From NCBI RefSeq assembly GCF_002975435.1, contig NZ_PCPT01000019.1:1-47467 (forward strand): 47,467 nucleotides of DNA, in the 5' to 3' direction. Shown in pieces: positions 17,431 to 25,717 of the stretch. The number at the start of each line of letters is the position of its first letter. Within the stretch, counting starts at the first letter, position 1. The DNA comes from Arthrobacter sp. MYb227 (GTDB lineage Bacteria > Actinomycetota > Actinomycetes > Actinomycetales > Micrococcaceae). The notes under the pieces are model-generated. The model made no database searches and was not told the DNA's origin. It was given only the letters and a program-made list of their open reading frames with translations. The position numbers were made by a program, and so were the translations under genes.

Positions 17431-17468
17431 AGGGTTTTGGTGCGGTGCACTGTTCGCACCAAAACCCT
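17431..17468 (+). terminator. Hairpin terminator after FAD/NAD(P) gene
   Basis: A 14-bp perfect stem AGGGTTTTGGTGCG (17431-17444) pairs with 17455-17468 around a 10-nt loop, 8 bp beyond the stop. Confidence 0.85.
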
Positions 17469-17539
17469 CCGTGATGCTTGTAGGCCATTGAATTTTGTGT
17501 GTTCAAGATGTGCCCAAACATCACTACCTGTTAAACAAG

Positions 17540-17581
17540 AAAAGCCTTGCTTCCCTTTATTTAAAGGGAAGCAAGGCTTTT
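17540..17581. terminator. Terminator of tRNA-Ser(TGA), possibly bidirectional
   Basis: A 20-bp perfect stem (AAAAGCCTTGCTTCCCTTTA, 17540-17559, with 17562-17581) has a 2-nt loop, A-runs and T-runs at the ends. It lies 8 bp beyond the 3' end of the minus-strand tRNA. Confidence 0.9.
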
Positions 17582-17589
17582 ATCTTGAG

Positions 17590-17677
17590 CGGATGGTAAG
17601 AGATTTGAACTCTTGGTACGGGGTTACCGCACACTGGTTTTCAAGACCAGCTCCTTAGGCCGCTCGGACAACCATCC
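17590..17677 (-). tRNA. tRNA-Ser (anticodon TGA)
   Basis: A minus-strand class II tRNA. The acceptor GGATGGT pairs with ACCATCC. The anticodon arm is CTGGT/ACCAG around CTTGAAA (TGA). There is a long variable arm and a T loop GTTCAAATC. CCA is not encoded, unlike the other serine tRNA here. Confidence 0.96.
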
Positions 17678-17833
17678 AGACCTGAAAAGTATACTCCAGC
17701 AAAAGCATGCTTGCAGACCAGATGCTGCTTTTTGGCTCTCAGCGTGTCGTAAATCGCGATTCGGTGAGTCAAAATTGCGAAGATGCAATCATGGGAGTTG
17801 CTATGCGGTGCATTCAAACGAAAGAGGACAAAC

Positions 17834-18811
17834 ATGCGTGCCATTGAGTACCAGGGTGCCGGTGGAGTTGACGTCTTGATGGAAGTTGAGCGGCCCATGC
17901 CGATCCCTGGACCCGGTGAGGTGCTGGTTAAGGTCGCGGGTTTCGGACTGAATCGCGCCGATATCCAACAACGGCTTGGTGTTTACCCGCCACCTCCCGG
18001 CGCTAGTGACATTCCCGGGCTTGAAGTTGCAGGAATTGTGGAAGCTGTGGGCCAAGGTACTGATGAAAGTCTGATTGGGCAGCGGGTTTGCGCGCTACTT
18101 GCCGGCGGCGGCTACGCCCAGTACGTTGCGGTCCCTGCCGGACACACCCTGCAAATCCCAAAGCACATCGATGTGGTGGACGCTGCCGGATTTATGGAAG
18201 TAGCTGCAACTGTCGTTTCGAATCTTTTCCTTGAAGCAAAGCTTGTTGCGGGTCAAAATGTGCTGATCCACGGAGGGGCTGGAGGCATTGGATCCATGGC
18301 GATTCAGTTATGTGTCGCAGCTGGAGCAAACGTTATTATCACCGCCTCAAGCCCCGAGAAGATTGCTCATTGCCTCGCGCTGGGGGCACACCACGGAATC
18401 AACTATCGTGAAGAAGATTTTGTTTCCAGTGCTAAGGCGCTAACCGGAGGCAATGGCATTGACGTCATTCTTGATGTTGTTGGAGCCAAATACCTTGATT
18501 CAAATATCAAGGCCCTGGCGCTGGATGGAACCTTGGTGATCATCGGGCTCATTGGCGGCGCGCGAGCAGAGCTGAATATCGGATTGTTGATGGGCAAACG
18601 TGCTCGCGTTATTGGGACAACGCTTCGAGCGCGTCCGGCAGCTCAAAAGAGCGCCATTGTTGCCGAAGTAGCGGCACGAGCAGTGCCCCTACTTGAAGAT
18701 GGAACGTTAGATTTGGCAATAGATCGTCGTTTTTCCTTCACGGATATCCGCTTGGCGCACGAATACTTCGATTCGGGGACTCATACGGGAAAAATCGTCG
18801 TAATGACCTGA
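17834..18811 (+). CDS. NADPH:quinone oxidoreductase (zinc-less MDR family)
   Basis: A 325-residue medium-chain reductase that probably reduces quinones or enones with NADPH. It has the MDR catalytic fold (GLNRADIQQR, then PGLEVAGIVEAVG) and the nucleotide motif HGGAGGIGSMAIQL near residue 150, ending in HTGKIVV as is typical for this subfamily. No structural zinc cysteines are present. Start ATG 17834 has AAAGAGG 7 nt upstream; an in-frame codon at 17783 lacks one. The substrate cannot be deduced. Confidence 0.9.
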   Translation: MRAIEYQGAGGVDVLMEVERPMPIPGPGEVLVKVAGFGLNRADIQQRLGVYPPPPGASDIPGLEVAGIVEAVGQGTDESLIGQRVCALLAGGGYAQYVAVPAGHTLQIPKHIDVVDAAGFMEVAATVVSNLFLEAKLVAGQNVLIHGGAGGIGSMAIQLCVAAGANVIITASSPEKIAHCLALGAHHGINYREEDFVSSAKALTGGNGIDVILDVVGAKYLDSNIKALALDGTLVIIGLIGGARAELNIGLLMGKRARVIGTTLRARPAAQKSAIVAEVAARAVPLLEDGTLDLAIDRRFSFTDIRLAHEYFDSGTHTGKIVVMT

Positions 18812-18841
18812 TCTTGGTTTTCTCATGGGTTAGCGTGGGCA

Positions 18842-18888
18842 GTGAGCGCTTGATATCACACGTTGTTGCATGCGATGCTGGCGCTCAC
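18842..18888. promoter_or_regulatory. Inverted repeat upstream of cstA
   Basis: GTGAGCGC (18842-18849) and GCGCTCAC (18881-18888) form 8-bp arms 31 nt apart, in the 118-bp gap before cstA. This could be a hairpin after the upstream gene or a pair of operator half sites. Confidence 0.3.
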
Positions 18889-18929
18889 AACTCGCGCCAC
18901 CCTGAACCGTCATCGTGAGAGGAACCCCC

Positions 18930-21173
18930 ATGAGTCAGCACAGAGCCGAGGTACCTCAATTACCTCCAGCGGGTGTAGCCCCGGATGTTATTGAGGCCGA
19001 AGAGAATAAGTGGACCCCGATCAAGATCGCCATTTGGGCTGCGATCGCATTGCTCGGTGGAGTTGCTTGGGCATTCCTCGCGTTTTCCCGTGGTGAAACC
19101 ATCAACGCCATTTGGTTTGTTTTCGCGGCTGTCTGTACCTATCTGATCGCCTACAGGTTCTACGCGAAATTCATTGAACGTAAGCTTGCCAAGCCCAATG
19201 ATTTCCGTGCGACCCCGGCCGAATACAACAACAATGGCCGCGACTTCATGCCCACCGACCGCCGGGTGCTCTTTGGCCATCACTTTGCGGCGATCGCTGG
19301 TGCCGGACCGTTGGTGGGCCCGATTCTGGCGGCCCAGATGGGCTACCTGCCGGGAACCATTTGGATCATTATTGGCGTGGTGCTTGCCGGTGCTGTCCAA
19401 GACTACTTGGTCATGTTCTTCTCGATGCGCCGTGGGGGACGCTCGCTGGGCCAGATGGCCCGGGAAGAACTCGGTGTCATTGGCGGTACCGCAGCACTTA
19501 TTGCAACGCTGGCCATCATGGTCATTATTGTTGCCATCCTGGCCTTGGTCGTTGTCAATGCGCTGGGTGAATCTGCCTGGGGTGTGTACTCGGTAGGCCT
19601 GACCATCCCGATTGCCTTGTTCATGGGTATCTACCTGCGCTTTATTCGCCCGGGTAAGGTCATGGAAATTTCTGTCATCGGTTTTGTTCTGCTGATGTTC
19701 GCAATCATTTCGGGTCGATGGGTTGCCGAATCCGCATGGGGAGCCGAGTTCTTCCACATGGATCGCACCACTCTTGCATGGTTCATTATCATTTACGGCT
19801 TTATTGCGGCTGTGCTTCCGGTATGGCTCTTGCTGGCCCCACGCGACTACCTTTCAACATTCATGAAGATTGGCGTCATTGGTTTGTTGGCAGTTGCCAT
19901 TATCGTGGTCCGCCCGGAAATTTCTGTTCCTGCGATTTCCGAATTTGCTAACACCGATAAGGGGCCGGTTGTTGCCGGGCACCTGTTCCCGTTCCTTTTT
20001 GTCACCATTGCCTGTGGAGCGCTCTCCGGCTTCCACGCGCTGATCTCTTCGGGAACCACACCAAAGATGGTTGAGAAGGAACGCCAGACCCGCTTCTTGG
20101 GTTATGGCGGCATGCTCATGGAATCCTTCGTGGCGATCATGGCATTGGTTGCAGCGATCTCGATTGACCGGGGCATCTACTTTGCGATGAACTCCTCCGC
20201 AGCTGCAACCGGCGGTACCGTCGAGGGCGCGGTGGCGTTTGTGAACTCACTGGGCCTGACCGGGGTAAACCTAACCCCAAGCATGCTGACCGATTTGGCA
20301 GCTGGTGTTGGTGAAGAATCGGTTGTTTCACGTACCGGTGGGGCGCCCACCTTGGCCGTGGGCATTGCACACATTATGCAGCAGTGGTTTGGTGGAGCGG
20401 CGATGATGAGCTTCTGGTACCACTTCGCCATCATGTTCGAGGCACTATTCATTCTCACGGCCGTTGATGCAGGTACCCGTGTTGCACGCTTCATGCTCCA
20501 AGACACTATTGGCAACTTCATTCCTAAATTCAAGGACACCTCATGGCGTCCCGGGGCCTGGGCATGTACGGCGATCATGGTCGCTGGGTGGGGGTACATC
20601 CTGATACTTGGCGTTACAGACCCGCTGGGCGGAATTAACACCTTCTTCCCACTCTTTGGTATTTCCAACCAGTTGCTTGCGGCAATTGCGCTGGCAGTTG
20701 TCATGACGATCGTTGCCAAGCGTGGAAATTTCAAGTACTTGTGGATCGTGGTTCTACCCTTGGCCTTTGCCACAGTGGTCACCGTATACGCATCATTCTT
20801 GAAGATTTTCTCCCCGGTTCCTGCCGTTGGGTACTTCGCTCAGCACAATCTCTACAGGGACGCATTGGCACGCGGGGAAACCAGCTTCGGGTCCGCCAAG
20901 AACGTTGAGGCCATGGAAGCAGTGGTGCGCAACACCGGTGTCCAGGGCTGGCTCTCGGTCATCTTCCTGGTACTTTCGGTCATCGTGATCTTCACCGCCG
21001 TGGTGGCAACCATCAAGGCATACCCCAATGGTGGGAACAACACCGAAGATCCGGAAGTTCCATCTAAGTTCTTTGCGCCGAGTGGAATTATCACCTCGCC
21101 CGCGGAAAAGGAGCTTGAGGCGGCTTGGAAGCAAGTTCCCGTGGAACACCAAGTGATTAGGGGTGGACACTAG
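18930..21173 (+). CDS. cstA: Carbon starvation protein CstA (pyruvate/peptide transporter)
   Basis: A 747-residue polytopic membrane transporter, known in enterobacteria for pyruvate or peptide uptake during carbon limitation. The family signature FGHHFAAIAGAGPLVGPILA lies near residue 115, followed by many hydrophobic spans (roughly 16-18) and a cytosolic C-terminus. Start ATG 18930 is preceded by AGAGGA, unlike the earlier in-frame ATG at 18915. The small YbdD/YjiX-type gene follows after 2 bp, the usual partner arrangement. Confidence 0.95.
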   Translation: MSQHRAEVPQLPPAGVAPDVIEAEENKWTPIKIAIWAAIALLGGVAWAFLAFSRGETINAIWFVFAAVCTYLIAYRFYAKFIERKLAKPNDFRATPAEYNNNGRDFMPTDRRVLFGHHFAAIAGAGPLVGPILAAQMGYLPGTIWIIIGVVLAGAVQDYLVMFFSMRRGGRSLGQMAREELGVIGGTAALIATLAIMVIIVAILALVVVNALGESAWGVYSVGLTIPIALFMGIYLRFIRPGKVMEISVIGFVLLMFAIISGRWVAESAWGAEFFHMDRTTLAWFIIIYGFIAAVLPVWLLLAPRDYLSTFMKIGVIGLLAVAIIVVRPEISVPAISEFANTDKGPVVAGHLFPFLFVTIACGALSGFHALISSGTTPKMVEKERQTRFLGYGGMLMESFVAIMALVAAISIDRGIYFAMNSSAAATGGTVEGAVAFVNSLGLTGVNLTPSMLTDLAAGVGEESVVSRTGGAPTLAVGIAHIMQQWFGGAAMMSFWYHFAIMFEALFILTAVDAGTRVARFMLQDTIGNFIPKFKDTSWRPGAWACTAIMVAGWGYILILGVTDPLGGINTFFPLFGISNQLLAAIALAVVMTIVAKRGNFKYLWIVVLPLAFATVVTVYASFLKIFSPVPAVGYFAQHNLYRDALARGETSFGSAKNVEAMEAVVRNTGVQGWLSVIFLVLSVIVIFTAVVATIKAYPNGGNNTEDPEVPSKFFAPSGIITSPAEKELEAAWKQVPVEHQVIRGGH

Positions 21174-21175
21174 CC

Positions 21176-21424
21176 ATGAGCTCAACGCCAAAGCAGGCTG
21201 CACAGGTTCGAACTTCCTCGTTTCTGCGGGGCAACCTGAAGCTGTGGAGCTGTGCCAAATCCTTGGTGCGATACTTCGAGGCTGTGCTTGGCGCTGATAA
21301 ATATCGTGTGTATTTAGAGCATCAGGCGCGCACTTATCCCGGTGTTGCTCCGATGAATGAACGGGACTTTTGGCGCGACTACAACGACTGGCAGGAGATG
21401 AACCCGCAGGGTCGTTGCTGCTAG
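21176..21424 (+). CDS. YbdD/YjiX family protein, CstA partner
   Basis: An 82-residue cytosolic protein with the family pattern: a YRVYLEH core, then a conserved PM-x-E-x-x-FWRDY segment. Its ATG is 2 bp after the cstA stop, so the pair is co-transcribed and probably coupled. In enterobacteria this small protein is required for CstA-type pyruvate uptake. It ends in Arg-Cys-Cys. Confidence 0.93.
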   Translation: MSSTPKQAAQVRTSSFLRGNLKLWSCAKSLVRYFEAVLGADKYRVYLEHQARTYPGVAPMNERDFWRDYNDWQEMNPQGRCC

Positions 21425-21450
21425 GCATGATAGGTACATAATTAGGAGGT

Positions 21451-21499
21451 TCCCTTCTCGAGATATTGGGTAGATGCATTCGATCCCATATCTCGGGGA
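21451..21499 (+). terminator. Imperfect hairpin after the cstA operon
   Basis: CGAGATATTGGG (21459-21470) pairs with CCCATATCTCG (21485-21495) with one bulge, and the outer TCCC/GGGA can extend it. It is followed by CCTTTTCC rather than a clean U-tract. Confidence 0.55.
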
Positions 21500-21579
21500 G
21501 GGCCTTTTCCTCCTCCTTCCAAAACAACTCTGGGGTAATGCTCTGTCCGCTGAGCAGATGAACATGGCAGGATGGTGCC

Positions 21580-22296
21580 ATGAGTGAGCACAGCGAAAAG
21601 GTTCCCGGTGACCGAGGGGCAACAAACTCGTCATCAACATCGAATAATCCACCGTGGCCGCAGGCTCCCGGGATTGATAGTGAGAGCATCTTGGCTGCCA
21701 ATGCGGGATTGCCACGACAAGGTACACCTAAGTCCGAGGGTCAACCTGCCCCGGCACCCGGGGCACCCAGCGAAGCGGTGCAAATTATGGGTGTTGGCGA
21801 ACCGGGGAAGCTGATGCGTATTGGCGGGATGATCAAGCAGCTGCTTGACGAGGTTCGTTCGGCACCGCTTGATGAGGAAGCTCGTGCGCTCATGGCAGAT
21901 ATTCATGAACGCTCGGTTCACGAACTAGAAACCGGTCTGTCCCCGGAACTCGCGGCCGAATTGCACAGGATCCGCTTGCCATTTGCGGACGGAGAAACTC
22001 CCAGCGCAGCAGAGCTCCGTGTGGCACAGGCGCAACTAGTGGGCTGGCTAGAAGGCGTCTTCCACGGCTTGCAGGCAGCAATGGCGGCCCAGCAATTAGC
22101 TAACCAACAGATGGCGCAGCGTTTGGCCATGCGTCAGCTGCCACCGGGCACCCAGGTAGCCCCGGGAATTGTCATCAACGAACAAGGCGAACCCGAACGC
22201 ATGAGTGGACCAGGTCCACAAAACGCGCCTAATGCAGAGGGTTCTGAAACTCAACAGACCTCCGATGGAAATAATGGATTCGGCCAATACCTCTAA
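21580..22296 (+). CDS. bpa: Bacterial proteasome activator
   Basis: A 238-residue, ATP-independent ring activator of the actinobacterial 20S proteasome (DUF2587 family, Mycobacterium Bpa/PafE). A disordered Pro/Ser/Ala-rich N-terminus (about 1-65) precedes the helical core (about 70-180). A second disordered tail ends in exactly Gly-Gln-Tyr-Leu, the GQYL motif that docks into the proteasome alpha-ring. No proteasome genes lie in the window. A CAGGAT hexamer ends 6 nt before the ATG at 21580, so it may be leaderless; no Shine-Dalgarno is seen. Confidence 0.93.
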   Translation: MSEHSEKVPGDRGATNSSSTSNNPPWPQAPGIDSESILAANAGLPRQGTPKSEGQPAPAPGAPSEAVQIMGVGEPGKLMRIGGMIKQLLDEVRSAPLDEEARALMADIHERSVHELETGLSPELAAELHRIRLPFADGETPSAAELRVAQAQLVGWLEGVFHGLQAAMAAQQLANQQMAQRLAMRQLPPGTQVAPGIVINEQGEPERMSGPGPQNAPNAEGSETQQTSDGNNGFGQYL

Positions 22297-22385
22297 TACA
22301 CTTGGATTGCTAATGAAAGCGGTCGACTAACCGCCAAGGCATGGCGCCTTGAAGCCTAAGGTAAGAAGCAAGGGTAAAGACGCAG

Positions 22386-22853
22386 ATGGGGTTGTTCTCC
22401 ACCGCACGTGCAGCACGCCGTGATGCCAAGGAACTTGGTGACGGGGTTTGGCGTCGCGCCCACGACAGGTTTGGGCGTTCGCTGGACCGTGTCCACCAAG
22501 TTCTTGAGGGCATTGAAGATGATGATCTGCACAACGCATTGATCATGATTGCCAACCACTTAGCCGAGCTACAAGACCGCGTCCGGGCCGTGTGTGTTGC
22601 CGCGCAAGCGACGAGCCCCAGCACCGGGGACAACGTTCCACACGAGCTCTATGCGGTACACCGCTACCTATCCAAGGCCGCAAACGATCTAGCAACAACC
22701 TCGCAGGTCGCCGCCATGGCTCGACTCGATGGTGAACGTTGGGGATACGCCTCCGCTGGGCTAGAAAATGTTGCGATGCGTGCAGACCTTGTAGCCACAG
22801 GGATCAGCGCTGCCGAAGCCGAGATGGCTAAGCACCAGCAAATGCACGACTAA
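22386..22853 (+). CDS. Conserved hypothetical helical protein
   Basis: A 155-residue, mostly helical cytosolic protein with a basic N-terminus (ARAARRDAKELG), then amphipathic helices containing LHNALIMIANHLAEL and LYAVHRYLSKAAND. No signal peptide, membrane segment or known motif is seen. It follows bpa by 89 bp on the same strand and is closed by a strong terminator, so it may share bpa's transcript. I do not recognise a function. The ribosome-binding site is weak (AAGGG far upstream). Confidence 0.7.
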   Translation: MGLFSTARAARRDAKELGDGVWRRAHDRFGRSLDRVHQVLEGIEDDDLHNALIMIANHLAELQDRVRAVCVAAQATSPSTGDNVPHELYAVHRYLSKAANDLATTSQVAAMARLDGERWGYASAGLENVAMRADLVATGISAAEAEMAKHQQMHD

Positions 22854-22864
22854 TTCACGTACCG

Positions 22865-22911
22865 AGTAGTGGTGCTGTTCGAAGGATTTTCCCCCGAACA
22901 GCACCACTACT
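22865..22911. terminator. Bidirectional terminator between convergent genes
   Basis: A 17-bp perfect stem AGTAGTGGTGCTGTTCG (22865-22881) pairs with 22895-22911, between the small plus-strand gene and the minus-strand membrane protein. Confidence 0.88.
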
Positions 22912-22924
22912 GATTGTTTGATAA

Positions 22925-24097
22925 CTACTTGCTTCGCCCAGCGAAGTTGATGATTTCACCTGTCAATCCACCGCAGGCACCGGCCTCCCCAGTGGGCCAG
23001 GCCTTGAACATTGCATCAGATTTTGTTCCGGTGTCTAGGATGAACGTCGACTCATCGCCCTCGATGAACCAGCCATGCTTGGGCATGATGCGTAGTGGAC
23101 TGTGCGCTACCAGATCCTTATCCAACCATTCTGTTTCGATAGATGCTGCTGCAGTGGCACCCACGGGAAAAGCCAGAATCTTAGTTTGTGAGCCAATTGT
23201 TGCTGCGATACACGATTGAGCATCCGAACCAGTGTACGAATCGAATTCTTGTGCCGTGAAAACAATTGGTTTGGATGCGGGAATTGAAACGAAGGTATCG
23301 CTGAGCCCGAACCTCGCAAATTGAGCAAGTATTGCTCCGTTGAATGGTGTATCGATATTTTCAAGGGGGTTTCCCTCCAACGTCGTAAGGCTCGATGAAT
23401 CTCCAAGAGTGCTTGTAGCTAATTTTTGTGGATCCGAGACCATAATTCCGTACGGTCCAGCAAGTGGTACAACTACACTCAAATCCGATTGCTTCGTCAA
23501 AACAACTACGAGATCGGTAGCATCGGGGCCCCCGCCCAACCTTGAAATATCACGCCCGGATAAATCAATGGGAGCCCAAGGCCCCGCGGCGTGATCAACT
23601 GTCTTACCCGTCCCAGCCACAGTGAAAGTGTTTATCAACCACCCGGTGTGTCTAAGCTCGGGGGGATCGGTGGGAAGCACAGCTCGCACAAATCCCGTGA
23701 TGCGCTTACCCCCAGTTGCTTGGAATGCCGCTAGTTGGGCGGGGTCATTGATATTGAATTCACTACTGCTTGGGGTGCCGCCCACCTGCGGCCGTGAGGA
23801 TGCAGATGGGGCCCCATCACCCCAGGGGACAAACACGGACAGGCTCATAATGATTGCTGCGGATGCGGCCAAAGCAAAGACGGTTCCCCAGACACGTGCC
23901 TTGGGCGCCGATTTGTGCGTGTGTGTGAGTTGAGAGATTGGCGGTACATAAGACCCTCGTGGAATCGTCGAACTTTGTAAACGGCTGTGTTCCATGAAGT
24001 TGTTCTGCAGCGCATCAAAGGGATCTGCAGACTTCAGCAGCTTTTCGACCACTGGATCGAGTTCGTTAGTTGGGGGTTGCTGCGAACGTGTACTCAT
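22925..24097 (-). CDS. Single-pass membrane protein, probable anti-sigma factor
   Basis: A 390-residue protein. About 68 cytoplasmic residues precede one transmembrane helix (about 69-91), then a Ser/Pro linker and an exported domain of about 280 residues with a few cysteines. The ATG overlaps the stop of the ECF sigma gene by 4 bp, the usual sigma/anti-sigma arrangement. The cytoplasmic part lacks the HxxxCxxC zinc motif of ZAS-type anti-sigmas, so it would be a divergent type. Anti-sigma function is inferred from context and topology only; the outer domain is unassigned. Confidence 0.72.
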   Translation of the reverse strand: MSTRSQQPPTNELDPVVEKLLKSADPFDALQNNFMEHSRLQSSTIPRGSYVPPISQLTHTHKSAPKARVWGTVFALAASAAIIMSLSVFVPWGDGAPSASSRPQVGGTPSSSEFNINDPAQLAAFQATGGKRITGFVRAVLPTDPPELRHTGWLINTFTVAGTGKTVDHAAGPWAPIDLSGRDISRLGGGPDATDLVVVLTKQSDLSVVVPLAGPYGIMVSDPQKLATSTLGDSSSLTTLEGNPLENIDTPFNGAILAQFARFGLSDTFVSIPASKPIVFTAQEFDSYTGSDAQSCIAATIGSQTKILAFPVGATAAASIETEWLDKDLVAHSPLRIMPKHGWFIEGDESTFILDTGTKSDAMFKAWPTGEAGACGGLTGEIINFAGRSK

Positions 24098-24630
24098 GAT
24101 TGGGTCGCCTCTCCTAAAGAACTGTTGCGCAGTGGATATGAACCAATGTGCTCGGCAAATGATCTGCGGGCCCGGTGCAGGCGCACTCGAACAGCCCCGG
24201 GGCTGGATCCAAGGATCACGGCGATCTCTTCGGAGCTGAAGCTATCCCAGTAGCTAAGCAAGAGAAGCTCCCGCTCGTTCTCCTTCAGAGCCGTCAACGC
24301 GCTGGCCACCAGGGGATTGTCAACCGTTGGCCGTAGATGTTCTTGGGCAAGTGCCAACCGTAGCTTTGACGCCTTGGCTGACGCCTTGTAGGCGTTACGC
24401 AGCAAATTCCTTGCAATGCCCACCACATAGGCGATTTCAGGTTCAGAACCTGCCCGTACCTTTTCCCACACGATCATGAATACTTCGCCGGTAAGGTCTT
24501 CGGCAAGATGCGCCGGAATGATCCGCCGGGCCAGGTACCTGTAAACGGTGTCATGGCATGCGGCATGCACCGCGGCAAAACGTTCCTCGGGCGCCAACCC
24601 TGGAGACGGAGGCATCATCATTTGATCCAT
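24094..24630 (-). CDS. ECF-type RNA polymerase sigma factor
   Basis: A 178-residue sigma-70 family alternative sigma factor. Region 2 (about residues 18-75) includes DLTGEVFMIVWEKV; region 4 (about 110-160) includes LLLLSYWDSFSSEEIAVIL and an RVRLHRARRSF recognition helix. There is no region 3 or 1.1, as expected for ECF. Start ATG 24630 has GAGGGAG directly upstream. It is co-translated with the membrane protein that follows. I could not find a convincing self-regulated ECF promoter in the 160-bp divergent gap. Confidence 0.93.
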   Translation of the reverse strand: MDQMMMPPSPGLAPEERFAAVHAACHDTVYRYLARRIIPAHLAEDLTGEVFMIVWEKVRAGSEPEIAYVVGIARNLLRNAYKASAKASKLRLALAQEHLRPTVDNPLVASALTALKENERELLLLSYWDSFSSEEIAVILGSSPGAVRVRLHRARRSFAEHIGSYPLRNSSLGEATQS

Positions 24631-24790
24631 ACTCCCTCTATGGTCAAAAAGTGCACGAGTGTTACACGAAGGAGAAAGATTTATTCATCAAACTCAAAAC
24701 AACCCTGAAATGGTTGCTCAATATTTCGCCTACCGCTGATAGCTGCCCAAACGTGCCAGCGCTCACAGTTAGCGGTGGCAGGATAAAAGC

Positions 24791-25636
24791 ATGACCAACC
24801 TTGTTTCCCCAACACTGACATTCCACGACGGCAATACCATCCCGCAGCTGGGCTACGGCGTATGGAAAGTCGAAGACACCGTGGCAGCCGATGTCGTCCA
24901 GCAGGCCTTTGCCGCAGGATACCGTCACATCGATACGGCACGCATTTACGGCAACGAAGAAGGCGTAGGTCGCGCCATTGCCGCAAGCGATGTCCCACGC
25001 GAAGACATGTTCATCACCACCAAGGTCTGGAACGCGGACCAGGGCTACGACGCAACACTCGCAGCCTTCGATGCCTCCATGGAACGTCTGGGACTCGAAT
25101 ACCTAGACCTCTACCTGATCCACTGGCTTCAGCCCAAGCAGGGCAAATACGTGGATACTTGGAAAGCCCTGATTGAGCTGCAGAAATCCGGTCGTGTAAA
25201 GTCCATCGGCGTCTGCAACTTCACCATCGAAGCGCTCGCCGAACTCGAAGAGGCCACCGGTGTGCTTCCAGTGATTAATCAGGTTGAGACTCACCCGTAC
25301 TTCCCGCAGACAGCGCTGCGCGAATTTGAAGCATCCAAGGGCATCTTGCACCAGTCGTGGTCCCCGTTGGGCCAAGGTAGTGAATTGCTTTCTGATCCGG
25401 CGCTCGTGACAATTGCCGAAAAGCACAGTGCTTCGGTTGCGCAAGTTGTTATCGCCTGGCATCTGGCAGTTGGCAACGTGGTGATTCCTAAATCGGTAAC
25501 CCCATCGCGCATCGTTGAGAACTACGCGGGTCTCGGCGTGAAGCTGGAGGCTACAGATGTTGAAGCAATCAATGCGTTGGATAAGGGCGTAGAAGGCCGC
25601 ATTGCCGCGGATCCGGCAGTGAGTGACTTCGCCTAA
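24791..25636 (+). CDS. Aldo/keto reductase (2,5-diketogluconate reductase type)
   Basis: A 281-residue NADPH-dependent reductase with the AKR5-like pattern. The catalytic tetrad is Asp48 and Tyr53 (DTARIYGNE), Lys78 (TTKVW) and His111 (LIHW). The C-terminal phosphate-binding segment IPKSVTPSRIVEN is present. The start is preceded by CAGGATAAAAGC, identical to the sequence before padR, so it is either SD-driven (AGGA) or leaderless. It diverges from the ECF sigma gene. The substrate is not readable. Confidence 0.92.
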   Translation: MTNLVSPTLTFHDGNTIPQLGYGVWKVEDTVAADVVQQAFAAGYRHIDTARIYGNEEGVGRAIAASDVPREDMFITTKVWNADQGYDATLAAFDASMERLGLEYLDLYLIHWLQPKQGKYVDTWKALIELQKSGRVKSIGVCNFTIEALAELEEATGVLPVINQVETHPYFPQTALREFEASKGILHQSWSPLGQGSELLSDPALVTIAEKHSASVAQVVIAWHLAVGNVVIPKSVTPSRIVENYAGLGVKLEATDVEAINALDKGVEGRIAADPAVSDFA

Positions 25637-25650
25637 ATTCTTTGCTTAAG

Positions 25651-25705
25651 AAATGTAGTGGCAGTGCAAGTTCCGGGTAAGGGAACTTGCACTGCCACTA
25701 CATTT
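25651..25705. terminator. Bidirectional terminator, 24-bp perfect stem
   Basis: 25651-25674 pairs perfectly with 25682-25705 around a 7-nt loop, with A-runs and T-runs on the flanks. It lies between the convergent aldo/keto reductase and GNAT genes. Confidence 0.92.
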
Positions 25706-25717
25706 TGTTCGAGGGCA

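Noticed and set aside
18842-18860. Possible CRP site before cstA (GTGA and TCAC)
   Set aside because: The half sites are 10 nt apart; CRP/GlxR sites need 6.
18960-19757. 265-residue minus-strand frame opposite cstA
   Set aside because: Antisense artefact; product is highly polar (Asn/His/Gln/Arg) as expected opposite hydrophobic codons.
20793-21701. 302-residue minus-strand frame spanning cstA, the YbdD-like gene and bpa
   Set aside because: It overlaps three well-supported genes and shows no domain.
24631-24790. Autoregulated ECF promoter upstream of the sigma gene
   Set aside because: A GCAACC is present on the minus strand but no matching -10 at 16-17 bp.
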